Source: Chlorophyllum brunneum
Taxonomy: Eukaryota > Basidiomycota > Agaricomycetes > Agaricales > Agaricaceae
NCBI GenBank assembly: GCA_963576785.1
Contig: OY756142.1
Span: 3,286,001 to 3,350,000 of the forward strand
Direction: 5' to 3'
Length of the DNA: 64,000 bases
Numbering within the stretch: the stretch's first letter is position 1; each line of letters starts with the position of its first letter. Positions 35,969 through 47,659 of this stretch are shown here, in pieces. The notes under the pieces are model-generated. The model was not told where the DNA came from, ran no database searches, and worked only from the letters and a program-made list of their open reading frames with translations. The position numbers were made by a program, and so were the translations under genes.

Positions 35969-37639
35969 ATGGACAGTCAGCTTTCGAACCTGTTGAAACT
36001 ACTTGAGATAGGCATTGTTGAGTCTAGAAATATCCAGGTAAGTTTCATTTCACGTTGTAAGTCCGAAAGCAGCTCACCTGGGTGGCAACTATAGTGCACT
36101 ACCCGTATGTACCTCGTAAACTTGCAGAGGGTGTAGCTCATGTCGTCCTGGAAAGTGGTCAGCTTGACAATCATAGTACGTTGCTTGATTATTATTCTTT
36201 TGCTTCCTCTCATATTCGACCAAGCTCTTCGACTGGCTATTGACCTTCAATATGGAGATCTCATTCATATGGGGATCAGAATGGAACACCATGAAGGTGT
36301 TATATCTACTAACACGTTATATACCTTTTATCGATTTCATTATATTTTCATATCGTAAGTTCACACATTGAGTGTATGAGGCTGAACACATGGCTTATCA
36401 TCACCCGGGTGCTACAGATATATTTGGTTATGCTGTTCCTACACCTACATGTACAGTACTGTATGATATCGGAGTCAGTGAGTATCAGCATCTGCATCAC
36501 AGCCTGGCGACCCCATTAACTACACACGTAGCGGTGTTTATCATTGATGCCATATTTTCGCAATGTAAGTATCGGAATCTCAACTTTCTTTGTCGAATAT
36601 AATGAATATTCTTCATGCCCGCGCACCACAGTGATCTTAACGATTCGAACATGGGCCCTCTGGGGGGGAGGAAAACGCATGACTTATGCTCTATTTGGAA
36701 CATTTTGTCTCATGGCAATCTCGATGTTTGCGTTGACTGGCGCATACCTGAAATTTTCCGGCCGTTAGTTCTCCACCATACCACAATGACGTCCAAAACG
36801 GCTGATGTTTTGGTTGTGATTTTGCAGACGGAATGTCACCTCTTCCCAGTTTGATTGGATGTATTTTCAAGGCCGCAGATCCATACGTGGCAGCAATCTT
36901 AATTGTTCTTGTCACGTATGCTATGGGTCTGTCAGTTCACTCAAACGTCTATTACACACCCTGATGCTGGGGATACAGTTGTCTTCCTCATGATGATCAT
37001 TCGGGGGATATCAGTTTGTAAGATACTTTCCTTTCTTAACTTCCTACACTGACTTGGTCTCTGAGTTTAGATCGGTCGGGGACAGCGTCAAATCTTTTTG
37101 GAGTGGTTTACCAGGATGGTGAGAAGTACTCCCCCCAATGTCCTTTGCTGCACGTACTGACATTACTCTACCCAGCGGTGGTATATTGCGTGTGCATATT
37201 CGGTATGCAAACTATAAGTAAAGTAAAGCAAACACCCTAACTCTCCTAGTCCTCGCTCTCCTCAATCTTATCTTGACATTTGTTCTGGTATGTCTACGTC
37301 ATGCAAGGTCCTCACAACGATCTTGTCCCTAACATCCGCTTTCTTAGAGCGACTACGCCACACTCATGGTGATGTAAATAATGCATCCTCATATTGAATG
37401 ATACTCGGAGATTAATTGTTGACTTCAATGTTGACTTCAGGTTGCTGGGGGCTATTCATTCCGTCCTGGCCTGTCGGGTGGTTTTACATATACGGGAACA
37501 TACGCATATGCAGACGATGTTATCAAATCAACGAGATGCAAGCGAGACCGGGCAGAACCATGAATACAATCTGTGGATGTCCCAGAAGACACGGACCTTG
37601 GGTTCAGAGCAGAGAACTGTTGTTGAAGGGACGGCATAG
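35969..37639 (+). CDS. DUF6533 family protein, unit 2 second gene
   Basis: Almost identical to the gene at 29181 in all exons up to the last. The last exon (from about 37442) differs in the hydrophilic tail: MQTMLSNQRDASETGQNHEY in place of MQRMSSNQRDTNEIGQNHEY, and a stop at 37637-37639. The DUF6533 core, all GT-AG sites and the reading frame are preserved. It probably encodes a functional recent paralog. Confidence 0.82.
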
Positions 37640-37829
37640 TAGAACGTGTTTGGTGTAAAAGGGGAGGTACAGCAAGGTCACCCTCGGGGGCCAGAGGAGT
37701 TCTTCTCATTCTTGTGTTCAGCCAGGGTATTCATCCAAGTCGAGTCAGTGCTTCGATAATATTTAATGCCTTTCTGATAGTGCACCTTCGCGACTTGCGT
37801 CCATTTGTACTAGTAGAATATTAGGGACG

Positions 37830-40427
37830 ACCAAATATACGCGTGACGTCACTCCAGGTTCATTCTGCCATTAACGACCTGGTTGCATGATGCTAGAGTG
37901 CTTCTCGGATGAATTCACTGGCCACTATTCACATTTCCGCCCGGGCCTTTTTCCCTCGATGCTGCACTTAACAAACTGCCGAACAAGGGAATATTGAAGG
38001 TGGGCAATCTAGTTGGTAATGACAGGACGATTCGGAAGAACTGGGTTTGGACCGAACTCGGGGTGACCTCCCCAGACACGGCCTCGAGAAAAGAAGTGTG
38101 TGTTGTCTCCGAGCTGGAGGATATAGTCGCGACACTGGGTACGGTCAATGTCGGGACCAGCCTGGTGAACGAAAGCGCGAATTTTCTTACAGGGACTACC
38201 CGCGAAACGAGGAGAAAGCTGGGGTTCCAGGACATCTTTCTGGGGTGGACGCGTGCATCACCCGCAATTAATCAGCGTCGAAACCCGTCACTCGGGACGA
38301 GGTTGCGGTAGTTATACAGGTCAAGGGCTCCGACAGAGATGCTCAGGATGTAAGTGGAAAGCTCCTTGCTGCGCGTTGCTCCCACAAAATTGTTTCAAGA
38401 TGCTGGCGGTAGTCAACCACGTCATGAATAATGACCCCTGCCGCATGTGGATGTATGGTGTATGTTTCTGATTTATCCGAGCTTGGTACTTGTCTTACTG
38501 TTCTGAAGACTACAATAGACGACATCACGATGGCCTTGTGGTACATTTCCTGATCTCATTCAGTCAAGTGAGAACCTTTCGACCTCACAAAAGTATCTCG
38601 AGTTGTGCGGTAGCTTGCTTTCTTCATCTGACGCTACTGTAGGATGTCAAGGCCTTCATTCGGATTCTCCTTTCGTTTCTCCACGCGACGCCTCCAGAAT
38701 TGGGGTACGACCCCACAGTCCATCCTTTGAAATACAAAGGAACACTGCAATACGTGGACGAACTTGGTATGCCGGAATGCCCGCGCTACTTCAGGACGAT
38801 CCAACTATTGTTCAGCGCCCGGAACCTCTGCGTCACAGGAAGGAAAACACAAGTGTGGAGGGCTATCGAAGTGGAGGGCTATGATGGTGAACTCGTTGGC
38901 AAAGTCAAGGATGGTGGTAAGGAGGTTGCCGTGAAAGATATGTGGCTCGACGAAGGATCACAGACGGAATGGCAGAACCAAGCAGAGGTGTGCGAACGCA
39001 TGAAGAAGAAGATTTCAAAGGAAGAATACGGATGGGCTCCGTCGCCCCTCCGTTCAGCCTTGGATCGCGCATTCCAAGACGGCTATCAAAACTATTTCAT
39101 CAAGATTGAGTGTGACAGACAGCTCGCGAAACCAAAACTTCGGTCAGGTCTAGCTAGGCCTACTCCGAGCATTCTTCATGTCACACCCGAAGAAACTTCA
39201 AACCAACCTGGGCAGTGTGAGGGTGAGATTGAAGCAGGTAGAGAAGACGAAGGCGCCGAAGACAGTGAACATGAAGACAGAGATGAAGCCTCAAGTGGAG
39301 GAGGCTCCAAGCACGACGACGATGTGATATGCAGGCGACTGGCTATTATAGTCTACGAGCTAACCTTTCTGCGAACACTTCGCAGGGCCTGTTTCGTTCT
39401 CCGCCGCGCTCATGCTCGGCCAAACAACAATATCGCCTGGTTTACAGCGAAGTTGGGCAAACACTGGCCATTATTCAGGACCTCGGAATGTCTTTCAATG
39501 CATTATTGGATGCTTTCGTTGGTGGGTTTCGTTCTCCTCTTGACCAAGTTGTGCCTGACACCCCGCTAAGGACTGGTTCTATTATATCTTGCTAAATGGT
39601 TACATCGAGACATCAGTACGAGCAATATGATAATTGTCACAGGAAGCGATGGCTCCGCTAGAGGAAAGCTCAACGACCCAGGATATGCGAAGGACTTTGA
39701 TGATAAAGTGTCTGCACAGATCCTAAGACGGTGCACACGATCTCTCAGTACAGTAATCCCCATAGCTAACACCCACTCGTATTCCATCTCGATAGCAAGT
39801 TTGCTCTCACCAAAACATCAATTTTCTCATGACATAGAAGCACTGTGGTGGATCGCAGTCTGGATTCTCGTCTATCGGGTGGAGGTCAAGGATCCTGAAA
39901 GGCCTGACGCACGGAAGCTTCCAGACAAGATTTTTACGACATCATGGAACCCGAGCCGTGCGAGGCATGAGTTCTTTATTGCAGAATCCATTGTTCCTTC
40001 GCTCTTGAAAAGCACCCACCATAATCTCGCGTTCGATTCCATCTTCAATCCCCTGGATGACATTCGGAATGTGCTCCTGAATTCATACTATGAAGGAGAG
40101 ATCCTGTCACATGGACAGTTTATCGATCTCTACAAGGAAGTATGGGTACGACTGGCCGTACTAGTCATTGGAATCCGTGGAGTGGAGGGTGTGACCTTTG
40201 GAGAGATTGCTAAGGAAAAGCGTTCTAAGAGAAGGAAGGTTCCGAAGGTGGAGACGAGGGCTGGGGATGACGAAGACTACACACCTGGATCGGAAGAAAC
40301 ACCAGCGGATGATGGAGAATCAAGGAAAAGGCAGAGGGTAGCAGGAGCCGATGACGGAGAGCAAACAAGAAAGAGCACTCACCCTGGAACTCAGATTCCC
40401 CATAGAAGCATGCGTCAGGTTGGGTAA
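37830..40427 (+). pseudogene. FunK1 fungal-type kinase, full-length but broken (copy B)
   Basis: All FunK1 regions are present: DEFTGHYSHFRPGL, KDGGKEVAVKDMWLDEGS (beta-3 lysine), KQQYRLVYSEVGQTLA, catalytic loop KWLHRDISTSN (about 39595), IEALWWIAVWILVYRV and the basic C-terminal tail ending HRSMRQVG at 40427. Inactivating changes are a 1-nt deletion relative to copy A near 38145, an in-frame TAA after ACITRN near 38270, and a frameshift near 39325. The DFG-equivalent, SDLE in the intact gene, reads NDPG. Probably a recent pseudogene. Confidence 0.82.
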
Positions 40428-40751
40428 TCTCTTCCAACATACCCGGTTGGAACGCAATCCTTAATAGTACACTTCAAGAATGTCTACAAATGTATATTAC
40501 AATCTTTCTGGCCTGGCTCATTAAATATTGTATAGTACACCAAACCTCAAACGATGAGTCTTTCAATTCTTCCGCAAGCCCGAGGGTACGTATCGAGCAG
40601 AGCTGTTAAGAAAATCTAATGTACGAATGGAGAAGGAGTAAATATCGGAGATGCTGTATGGTCCTCTGACGGGTTACATCGCCGAAACCTCGACAACTCC
40701 TTCGGCCGTATAAGGGGTACCATCTATCTAAATCACGTTAATGTTCATGCC
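40428..40751. other. 3' flank of FunK1 copy B up to the copia insertion
   Basis: No gene is seen. The last five bases (40747-40751, ATGCC) are the left target-site duplication of copia copy 2. Confidence 0.6.
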
Positions 40752-41322
40752 TGTTGAAGTTTCGGACATATTCTAGAAATAGACTATGAAGTCATTATGA
40801 TAATAATAGACTGATCCGTTACTTTCCAGTAACTTCATTCCGTAGTAACTTCCTATGAGTTGCTCTGCATACGATGAGAGTCATAAGTACTTGATAGATT
40901 ATTCTACATAGTACCAATGACTAGATACTACATTCCGCAGTACTCCACAGGCACTATGCCGCAGTTAAAGGGAGTCATAAGGAACAATCTATGCATTACT
41001 AGTATTTTATGTAGTATGACTCACCTATGTTACAATATGTATATAACCCCCCTGTAGCAGACCTAGTTCTGCATCTTGTTCAATCGAACAACTTCTTCAT
41101 CATCGCTTATTTTCTTGAGTACAACACCAGTCTCGATCTACTTGACTACAACTTATCTACCTCTGACACCAAACATTTCATTACCAATATCTGTCTATCC
41201 AAATTACCTTTCTACAGGTATCAAATAGAAGCTTATTATCTTGGTGAGTAGACCCTATGTTCTCTCCCACTGTATTTACTGCTGCCCCCAGCAAACAACT
41301 CATTACGGTCGTTTCCTCAACA
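40752..41322 (+). repeat. copia copy 2, 5' LTR (571 bp)
   Basis: Differs from the 3' LTR at about 13 positions (near 2.3%), nearly all transitions. It contains a TATATAA box at about 41040 and a 74-codon open frame at 41027-41251. Confidence 0.95.
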
Positions 41323-41334
41323 GGTTATGGGCCC
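41323..41334 (+). other. copia copy 2 primer binding site (initiator tRNA-Met, anticodon arm)
   Basis: GGTTATGGGCCC starts directly after the LTR and is identical to the site in copy 1. It complements the anticodon stem-loop rather than the 3' end of tRNA-iMet. Confidence 0.8.
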
Positions 41335-41482
41335 CGGTAGCCTTACCAATGGTTAAACCATTATCATCCCCTCTAACCAAGATAGGATGATAGGGCTTTA
41401 CCTGACAGAGTTATCCTTGCATTTTGATCATTGCTGATTCGAGAATTTTCTTCTAGGAAGAAATACACTTGACAAAGATATT

Positions 41483-43560
41483 ATGTCTACTAATAATATT
41501 GTCGCTGGTTTGCCAAAGCTCAATGGGCCTAAGAACTACGCATTCTGGTCTAGAAGGCTTCAGGATGCCCTAACCCTCATTTCTGTCACTGGTTCTGACC
41601 AGTCCGGATGGATTGTGACAAACCAGGATCTCTCCCCTAAAAATCCTGCCGCTTTAACAGAGGAGGATAGAAGGAGAGAACAATTGAGAGGTCAGGCATT
41701 GGCTGTTATAAATGGCACTTTACCTGATTCCCTGTTACTTCATGGACATGATACTCCTGGATTCCTTTGGAATGACTTGAAAACCTGCTTTGGGACACCT
41801 TCTTCCACTGTGGTATATTCAATCCTCCAAAGGATGCTGTGAAAGCACATCTCTGGGAATCAAGATCCAGCAATGGATCTAGCTGAATTGAGAACATTGG
41901 CTTCTCAATTAGAAATAGCTAAGGTAAAATTGCCAGAGGTTCTTGGTGCGATAATCACTTTGAACGCATTACTACCTGATTGGAATGCTGTGGCACAAAC
42001 AACATTGGCTAATAACAACAATGTTGTAGATATGACCTGGGAGGTAGTTCAGCAGGCTATAAATGCTGAGTGGTCAAGACGTGAAGGATTAAGACCTAAT
42101 ATGTCTAACCAGCAAGCATCTTTCACCGTGACTGCCAACTACCAAGCTTGCCCTCAGGGCAACTTCCCCAGGACATGTCCTGGACCACCCTGGAACCGCT
42201 TCCACCCTGGAGGCAATACCAGGGCCCAGCCTGCAAGAGGACCTTGCCACCCTGCCAATCCAAGTGGGCAGCCCCCTCAGCCTTCTCTGCCTACTCCTAC
42301 CTGGATTAATGTCCAGAAGAAGAAGAAGAAGCCCAAGAAGCACCAGAGTAAACCTCAGGCCCACATGGCGGAAGCCATGGCAGACTTTGCTGCTGCCACA
42401 GAACCAGTGGTCCATCACTTCACTGGTCTGGGGATAACCCCCTTCGACCTGATGAGGTACATGGATGCACCTCGACCCACTCCCGCTCCTGCTCCTCCGA
42501 CCACTCATGTACTAGTGAGTGAGAGACCAAAGCCTCTTACTTGGGTTAATCCCAAGAAGATCCAGCAGGCACGAGAGAATGCTTGTGCTGAGCTCAAAAA
42601 GAAGGTGCGTGCTGAAGCACGAAACTTATGTTTCACCGCCCTCTTTGAGAACTCACTGTGGATTCAACAGGTGATCACCTGGCACAACCATGTCACTGGT
42701 CCTTCGCCAATGCAAATGGCAAAGAAACGTGCCCTCAATTGTTATGATCAATGGATGCACGAGGTCTCTCATCCCCATGCCCAACAAGGACAATCAGTGA
42801 CACCTTCCAGTGTACCTTCTGGTGCACCTTCCATTCCTTCTGGTCACCCCCCAGGTTGTACCTGTGAGGGACACACAAGGGTGAGTAAATGGTTCCTAAA
42901 GCACAATAACCCCAATATTAACATGACTTGTGTCCGCTTTTCCTTTCTTTTACCCCTTGGTTCACCATATACCTTATTGGTTTCTCTCCCAAATTTGGGA
43001 TGAAAATTAATTTGGCTATGCACCATGTGGTAAAGATCCCAAGCATGGACTCCATTGCCCAGGGCAACTTGCTTGAACCTGGAGAGGTTCAGCCATTCTA
43101 CCTTCCTCCTCGGGAGGAAATAGTAGCTCTGGCTGTCAGGACCTATGACGAGGAGTTCCCTCCTCTTCCTTAGGCCTCCCCTCCGATGAGGAGTTCCCTC
43201 CTATTCCTTAGGCCTCCCCTCCGATGGAGCATTTCCAGAGTAAGAGATACTCTCTTACTCAGAAAAACAAGACCACTTATAGGCAACCTGCCACACTTAC
43301 AGTGTTGGTAGATGAAGCCTTCAAGCAGCTTGAAGGTGAGCAGGAGGTTGACGACCTCATGGCACTGGCTCAGGATGTCACCTACGACATCCGCGACCCC
43401 AGAAACCCTGCAAACATCATAGGACCCTCTTCTGGGCCTCTTCCAAAATCTCCAAAGTCCAAACCATTTGCTTTGGCACCTCAATCTGAGGTGTCTCTCA
43501 GACTTTCATCGACCGATTACGGAAGTGACTTTAAGAAGAAGGGAGGACCTGGGTATGTGA
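41483..43560 (+). pseudogene. copia copy 2 gag, broken
   Basis: Starts MSTNNIVAGLPKLNGPKNY. It is interrupted by a frameshift near 41842, runs open from 41873 to 43003, then breaks again. A 38-bp tandem duplication (43150-43187 and 43188-43225) shifts the frame further. Proline-rich and Lys-rich (QKKKKKPKKHQ) segments are as in copy 1. Confidence 0.85.
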
Positions 43561-46205
43561 TCAATTCAATCTCAGATACTCTTACTAACCCTGATGCACA
43601 GTCCTATCACCAATATGCCAACTGGCCAACTTCACAAGAAGAAGGGCAAGGGCAAGGGAAAGGGACGTTGGGGGCCAGGCATGTAAATACTCAATTGGGA
43701 TCTTTAGGATCCCATAATCATGTATTTTTGCATGTAACAATGAATGAGAAGTATTTTGACACTTCTCAATTTTCCTGTTTCTCAACGCAAATGCCCAATC
43801 AGTATCTAAGAGTACCGGATCAAATTAGATCTCGATCACTAAGCAATGATCAAATCATAACGCCACTAGAAGAATATAGTGACATATGGTTATTAGACTC
43901 AGGGGCATCATGTCATTATACCCCTTATGTGGAAGACTTTATCAACTTCGAAGAACTCCAAGTTTCAATCCCAATTAAAACTGTAGGAGCACAAGGTCCC
44001 TACCTTAATGCGGTTGGTCTTGGTGCAGTTATGCTTAAGCATAGAGTCTATAACAGGAAAACTGACAGTATTCAACCAATGCAGATATTAATATATCCAG
44101 TCTTCCTTCTAAAAGAAACCTCTGAATGACTAATGTCAGTGGGACAGTTATGCCAAGATGGCAAAACTGTTAGAACAGATGCCAACGAATCAGTAGTAGT
44201 TGATAGTGAAGGAAATGCTATTCTTCAAGTATATCCTTTAGCAAATCGTAACACTACTTTACATTTTGTTAATACCAAAATTGTACATTCGGAACAAGCA
44301 GCTATGACTGCAGATCCGATCATTGGCTACAAAGTTATACATGCGAGATTAGGACATCCCTCTAATCGTATCCTCAATCACTTTGAGAAAAATACGATTG
44401 GGTTTACTCCAGTGCAGATTCCCGAGCAAAAACCAGTCTGTGATGGTTGTGCCAAAGGAAAGATGCACCAGAAACCCTTTAGAGAGAACCCTATACGTGC
44501 AAAGCGTCCATTTGAAAGAATTCACTCGGATTTAGTTGAACTTCCGATTCTTTCTTACCATAAATTTAAATGGGTCATGACCATAATGGATGACTTTTCC
44601 TCTCATGGATGGATTTGCTTCCTCCATAAGAAATTAGAAGTAGCAGAAGAAATGAAAAATTTCATTGCCTTAATTCAGACTCAATACAAGACTAAATTAA
44701 AACATCTCTGCACTAATAAAGGAGAAGAATATGCAACTGACGAGTTACAATCTCATTTGTGCTCATAAGGGATTATACATGAGACCAGTACACCACACAT
44801 ACACCAACAAAATGGTCAAGTGGAATGCTTGAACCGAACTCTAATGGATAAAGCAGAAGCCATGTGGCATCATGCTTGTATTCCTGATAGTTGGTGGGAG
44901 TTTTCTATAGATCATGCGATACATATCTATAATAAAACACCAGTATCACAGCTTATGTGGAAAACACCTTATGAAGTGTTGAATCAGAAGATTCCAGACA
45001 TCTCCAAAGAGAGAGTCTTTGGCTGCAGTGCTTATGTCTTTTTCCCAAAAGAGATAAGAGACAATAAACTAACAGCAAAGTCAGAACTCATGATTTTCCT
45101 TAGTTGGACATCAGATAGGAAAAACTATCGTTTTATGAGGTGCCTAAATGGAAATGTAATCTATACATCTCCAACAGCCGTATTCAGCGAAGAACACTTC
45201 CCTAAATGTATTGGGAAGAAGCAAGAAGAACGAATGAACCAACTATCATCTTCTACTTCTTGAAGTACACCTTTGGAAGTTATTGTCTTCCATGCTCCAG
45301 ATCCATCTACTGGTTTACCTTTTAATAAACCACCAAGCCCTATTCCACGAACTTCTCCCAAAAGTTCTCCAGAAGATAGGACTTATAGATCTGTTCATGG
45401 ACACATTCCAACTCTATTCCCTGAACCTAAAAAGAATAAAGGAAAGGGAAAAGCACCAAATATTGATACCGATGTTTAGAAGGAGTGGGATAGTATTATG
45501 CAAAACATTCTCTTTTTACCAAGAGAAGCACAAACACCAGAAGACGATGACAGTGATGGATTATCATATGCTGATCCATCCAATCACCCTGAAGGTTTGA
45601 ACCATCCGCCTTCTCAAAGAGATGATCCGGATGTACAACCATTCATACCCTATTTACCTGTCGAAAATGATTGGGATACAGGTCCTTCTGTACCACGAGG
45701 TCACTTGGATCAAATACTGGTTCCTGAAATACCTCAGAGACTGCAAAGAACCAGAAAAGTACCTGAACGTCCAAGAAACTTCTATGGTTCTACAAAGCAT
45801 CCGACCAAAATTCTCCAGAACTATAAGATGTTCCAATCTCCTAAGTCGAAGTTGACAAGTTCTACAAGTAGACTTGTTAGACAAATTCAATCAGAGGCTT
45901 CCAAACCTGGAATAATTGATAGATGTTCTCAGTATGAAGCTTCTACATTAGAAGACTTATGCAGAAAAGGAGGAGTAGGGATAATCGATTATCTGTGCAC
46001 TCAAAAAGTTGAATCACCATTAGTTCCTATTTCTTTCAAGGATCTAAATCGACTACCACCAGAAGAGAAATCTAAATGGTGGAAAGCGTGCTTAGAAGAG
46101 TTAAATTCACTCAAAGAAAGACATGTTTATGACTTAGCTAAACTTCTGCCTAGAAGAAAAGCTGTCAAAAATAGATGGGTCTTCACACCCAAATCAGATG
46201 GTTGA
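43561..46205 (+). pseudogene. copia copy 2 protease, integrase and start of RT, broken
   Basis: Protease LLDSGASCHYTPYVED (about 43890), integrase zinc motif HARLGHPSNRIL and CDGCAKGKMHQ, core RIHSDLVELP, and the distal QQNGQVECLNRTLMDKAEAM. The second catalytic aspartate is changed: HLCTNKGEEY here versus YLCTDRGGEY in copy 1. Stops occur at 44130, 44766, 45261 and 45477. The frame continues into RT (AVKNRWVFTPKSDG) before the gypsy insertion. Confidence 0.88.
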
Positions 46206-46314
46206 TACTGTGCTTGACTAGTAGCAAAAAAATTCTCTCAGATAGAGGGAATTGATTATGATGAACTATTTTTACCAGTAGTCTGTTATAAGATAGCATG
46301 ACTCATATTTGCAG

Positions 46315-46319
46315 TTGCT
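46315..46319 (+). repeat. Target-site duplication of nested gypsy (TTGCT)
   Basis: TTGCT precedes the gypsy LTR and is repeated at 52768-52772. Removing the gypsy element and one copy restores continuity with the homologous site in copia copy 1 near 1445. Confidence 0.92.
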
Positions 46320-46613
46320 TGTTACGACCTTAGTCTCTGACTCAGGTTGCAAGCCTTTGGATAAAGGAAAGGAAGTAGAGAAAGGAAGAAGGGATGATAC
46401 GATTGGTAAAGTGTAAGGAATACATCAAGTATTACTGCACTTTATATACTAGTGGTGGCAGTTAATAATAAGGGAGAAGAGTAAACGAGTCAGATGGGAG
46501 GCATAGCCTCTAGGAGTAAAACAGGGAGTGAAACGAGAGGTGAAACAAGTACGAGGGTACATGAGGTAACAGGCACAAGATAGGAATGAACAGTCTATCT
46601 ATAGTTCGTAACA
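46320..46613 (-). repeat. gypsy copy 2, 3' LTR (294 bp)
   Basis: Differs from 52474-52767 at about 7 positions, all transitions (near 2.4%). Confidence 0.95.
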
Positions 46614-46721
46614 ATACCTCCCTTTCAAGCTTCATGTCCTCATGATGTGTATTACTGTAAAGGTCCTTTGTGAAATAAAGCATACGGAATTGGGAGAAGG
46701 CGGGGAAAACATGATGAGAAT

Positions 46722-47659
46722 TTACTCATTCATAGGTACGGCAGCTCCCAGAGCTCTGGCCAAGTCCTTCTTGTTTCCTCCGATGAGAGGTGCTTTGTCG
46801 ACACGTCTTAAGCCGATCCATAGGGGTGCGTGAGGCGGGCCTTCTTTAAACAGGAAGTGGGTGTGATTGTTGTACATGGCGTTATCGTTGGTGTAATTGC
46901 TTAAGAGCTTGTGCACTATACTCCTCCAGTATTCGTTATCCTTTTCGCCCTCCGACTTCAATGTGCTATATCCTTGCGGTGGGTGGAAGGTCATAGGTGT
47001 GATGGGGGGTGGTACTGTGGTGAGGATAGTTTGCAGATGGGCCACTTCTTCTTCGATATTGGGGTGGAGTAATTGGTCGGCGGCTGTTGCTTCTTGTGTC
47101 TTTTGTTTGCATTTATGACAGATGTGATGTTGAATGGGGAACGGGTCGTTACTAACAAGTAGTCGGTTGATGATATGGTGGGAGAGGTTGTTTGTACTCC
47201 TTGACTCGTATGTATTGAGTTATTCGGCTAGGGCTACGAGGATGCTATGCATCCGAGCTCGCATATTGGAGATGACAATAAGTTGCAGGTCGTCGTTGAT
47301 TTCATATAGGTGTCTCTCCAATTGGTCTCTCCTTCCTTCGTCGATAATGAACTGGTTGAGTCTTGGAGTGGCGTTGGATAGGGTATCCATTATTTTAGAT
47401 GCGCCCTCTTGGGTTGCTTTCATTGCTACACCCAATAGTATCATGGTGTCGACTAGGGTTTCTCCTTCCACGAGCTCCTCATGGCTGGTTCTTTCTGGGA
47501 TGAGTTCATCGAATTCTTTGAGGTAGGGGTATGGAGTAAGTTGGCATTCGGCGGGCATGGTGTGTTATGAAGATAGTTGGCAAAGTCGAGGGTGAAGTGG
47601 ATACAGCAAGTGATGCATTGAGTGTAGTGGTTGCTTGGAATGCGAGGTCTGTTGTTCAT
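46722..47659 (-). pseudogene. gypsy ORF3 (unknown protein, third ORF after pol)
   Basis: Starts at the ATG 47659-47657, overlapping the pol TGA stop (ATGA at 47656-47659). The first frame gives MNNRPRIPSNHYTQCITCC followed by IHFTLDFANYLHNTPCPPN. After about 40 codons homology with copy 1 moves to another frame (PAECQLTPYPYLKEFDELIP), open from 47558 to 46722 except for one TAA at 47220-47222. That frame includes a further CHKC pair (HHICHKCKQ) and ends AAVPMNE. About 300 residues in total. No known family is recognised. Conservation in copy 1 argues it is real coding sequence. Confidence 0.6.

Larger units (their letters stand above)
32512..39100. repeat. Tandem segmental duplication, unit 2
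   Basis: Repeats the content of 25930-32266. It has a promoter fragment (32512-33013, enlarged by unique sequence around 32680-32870), two DUF6533 genes (33014, 35969) and FunK1. Unlike unit 1, its FunK1 copy extends to the 3' end at 40427. Confidence 0.92.
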
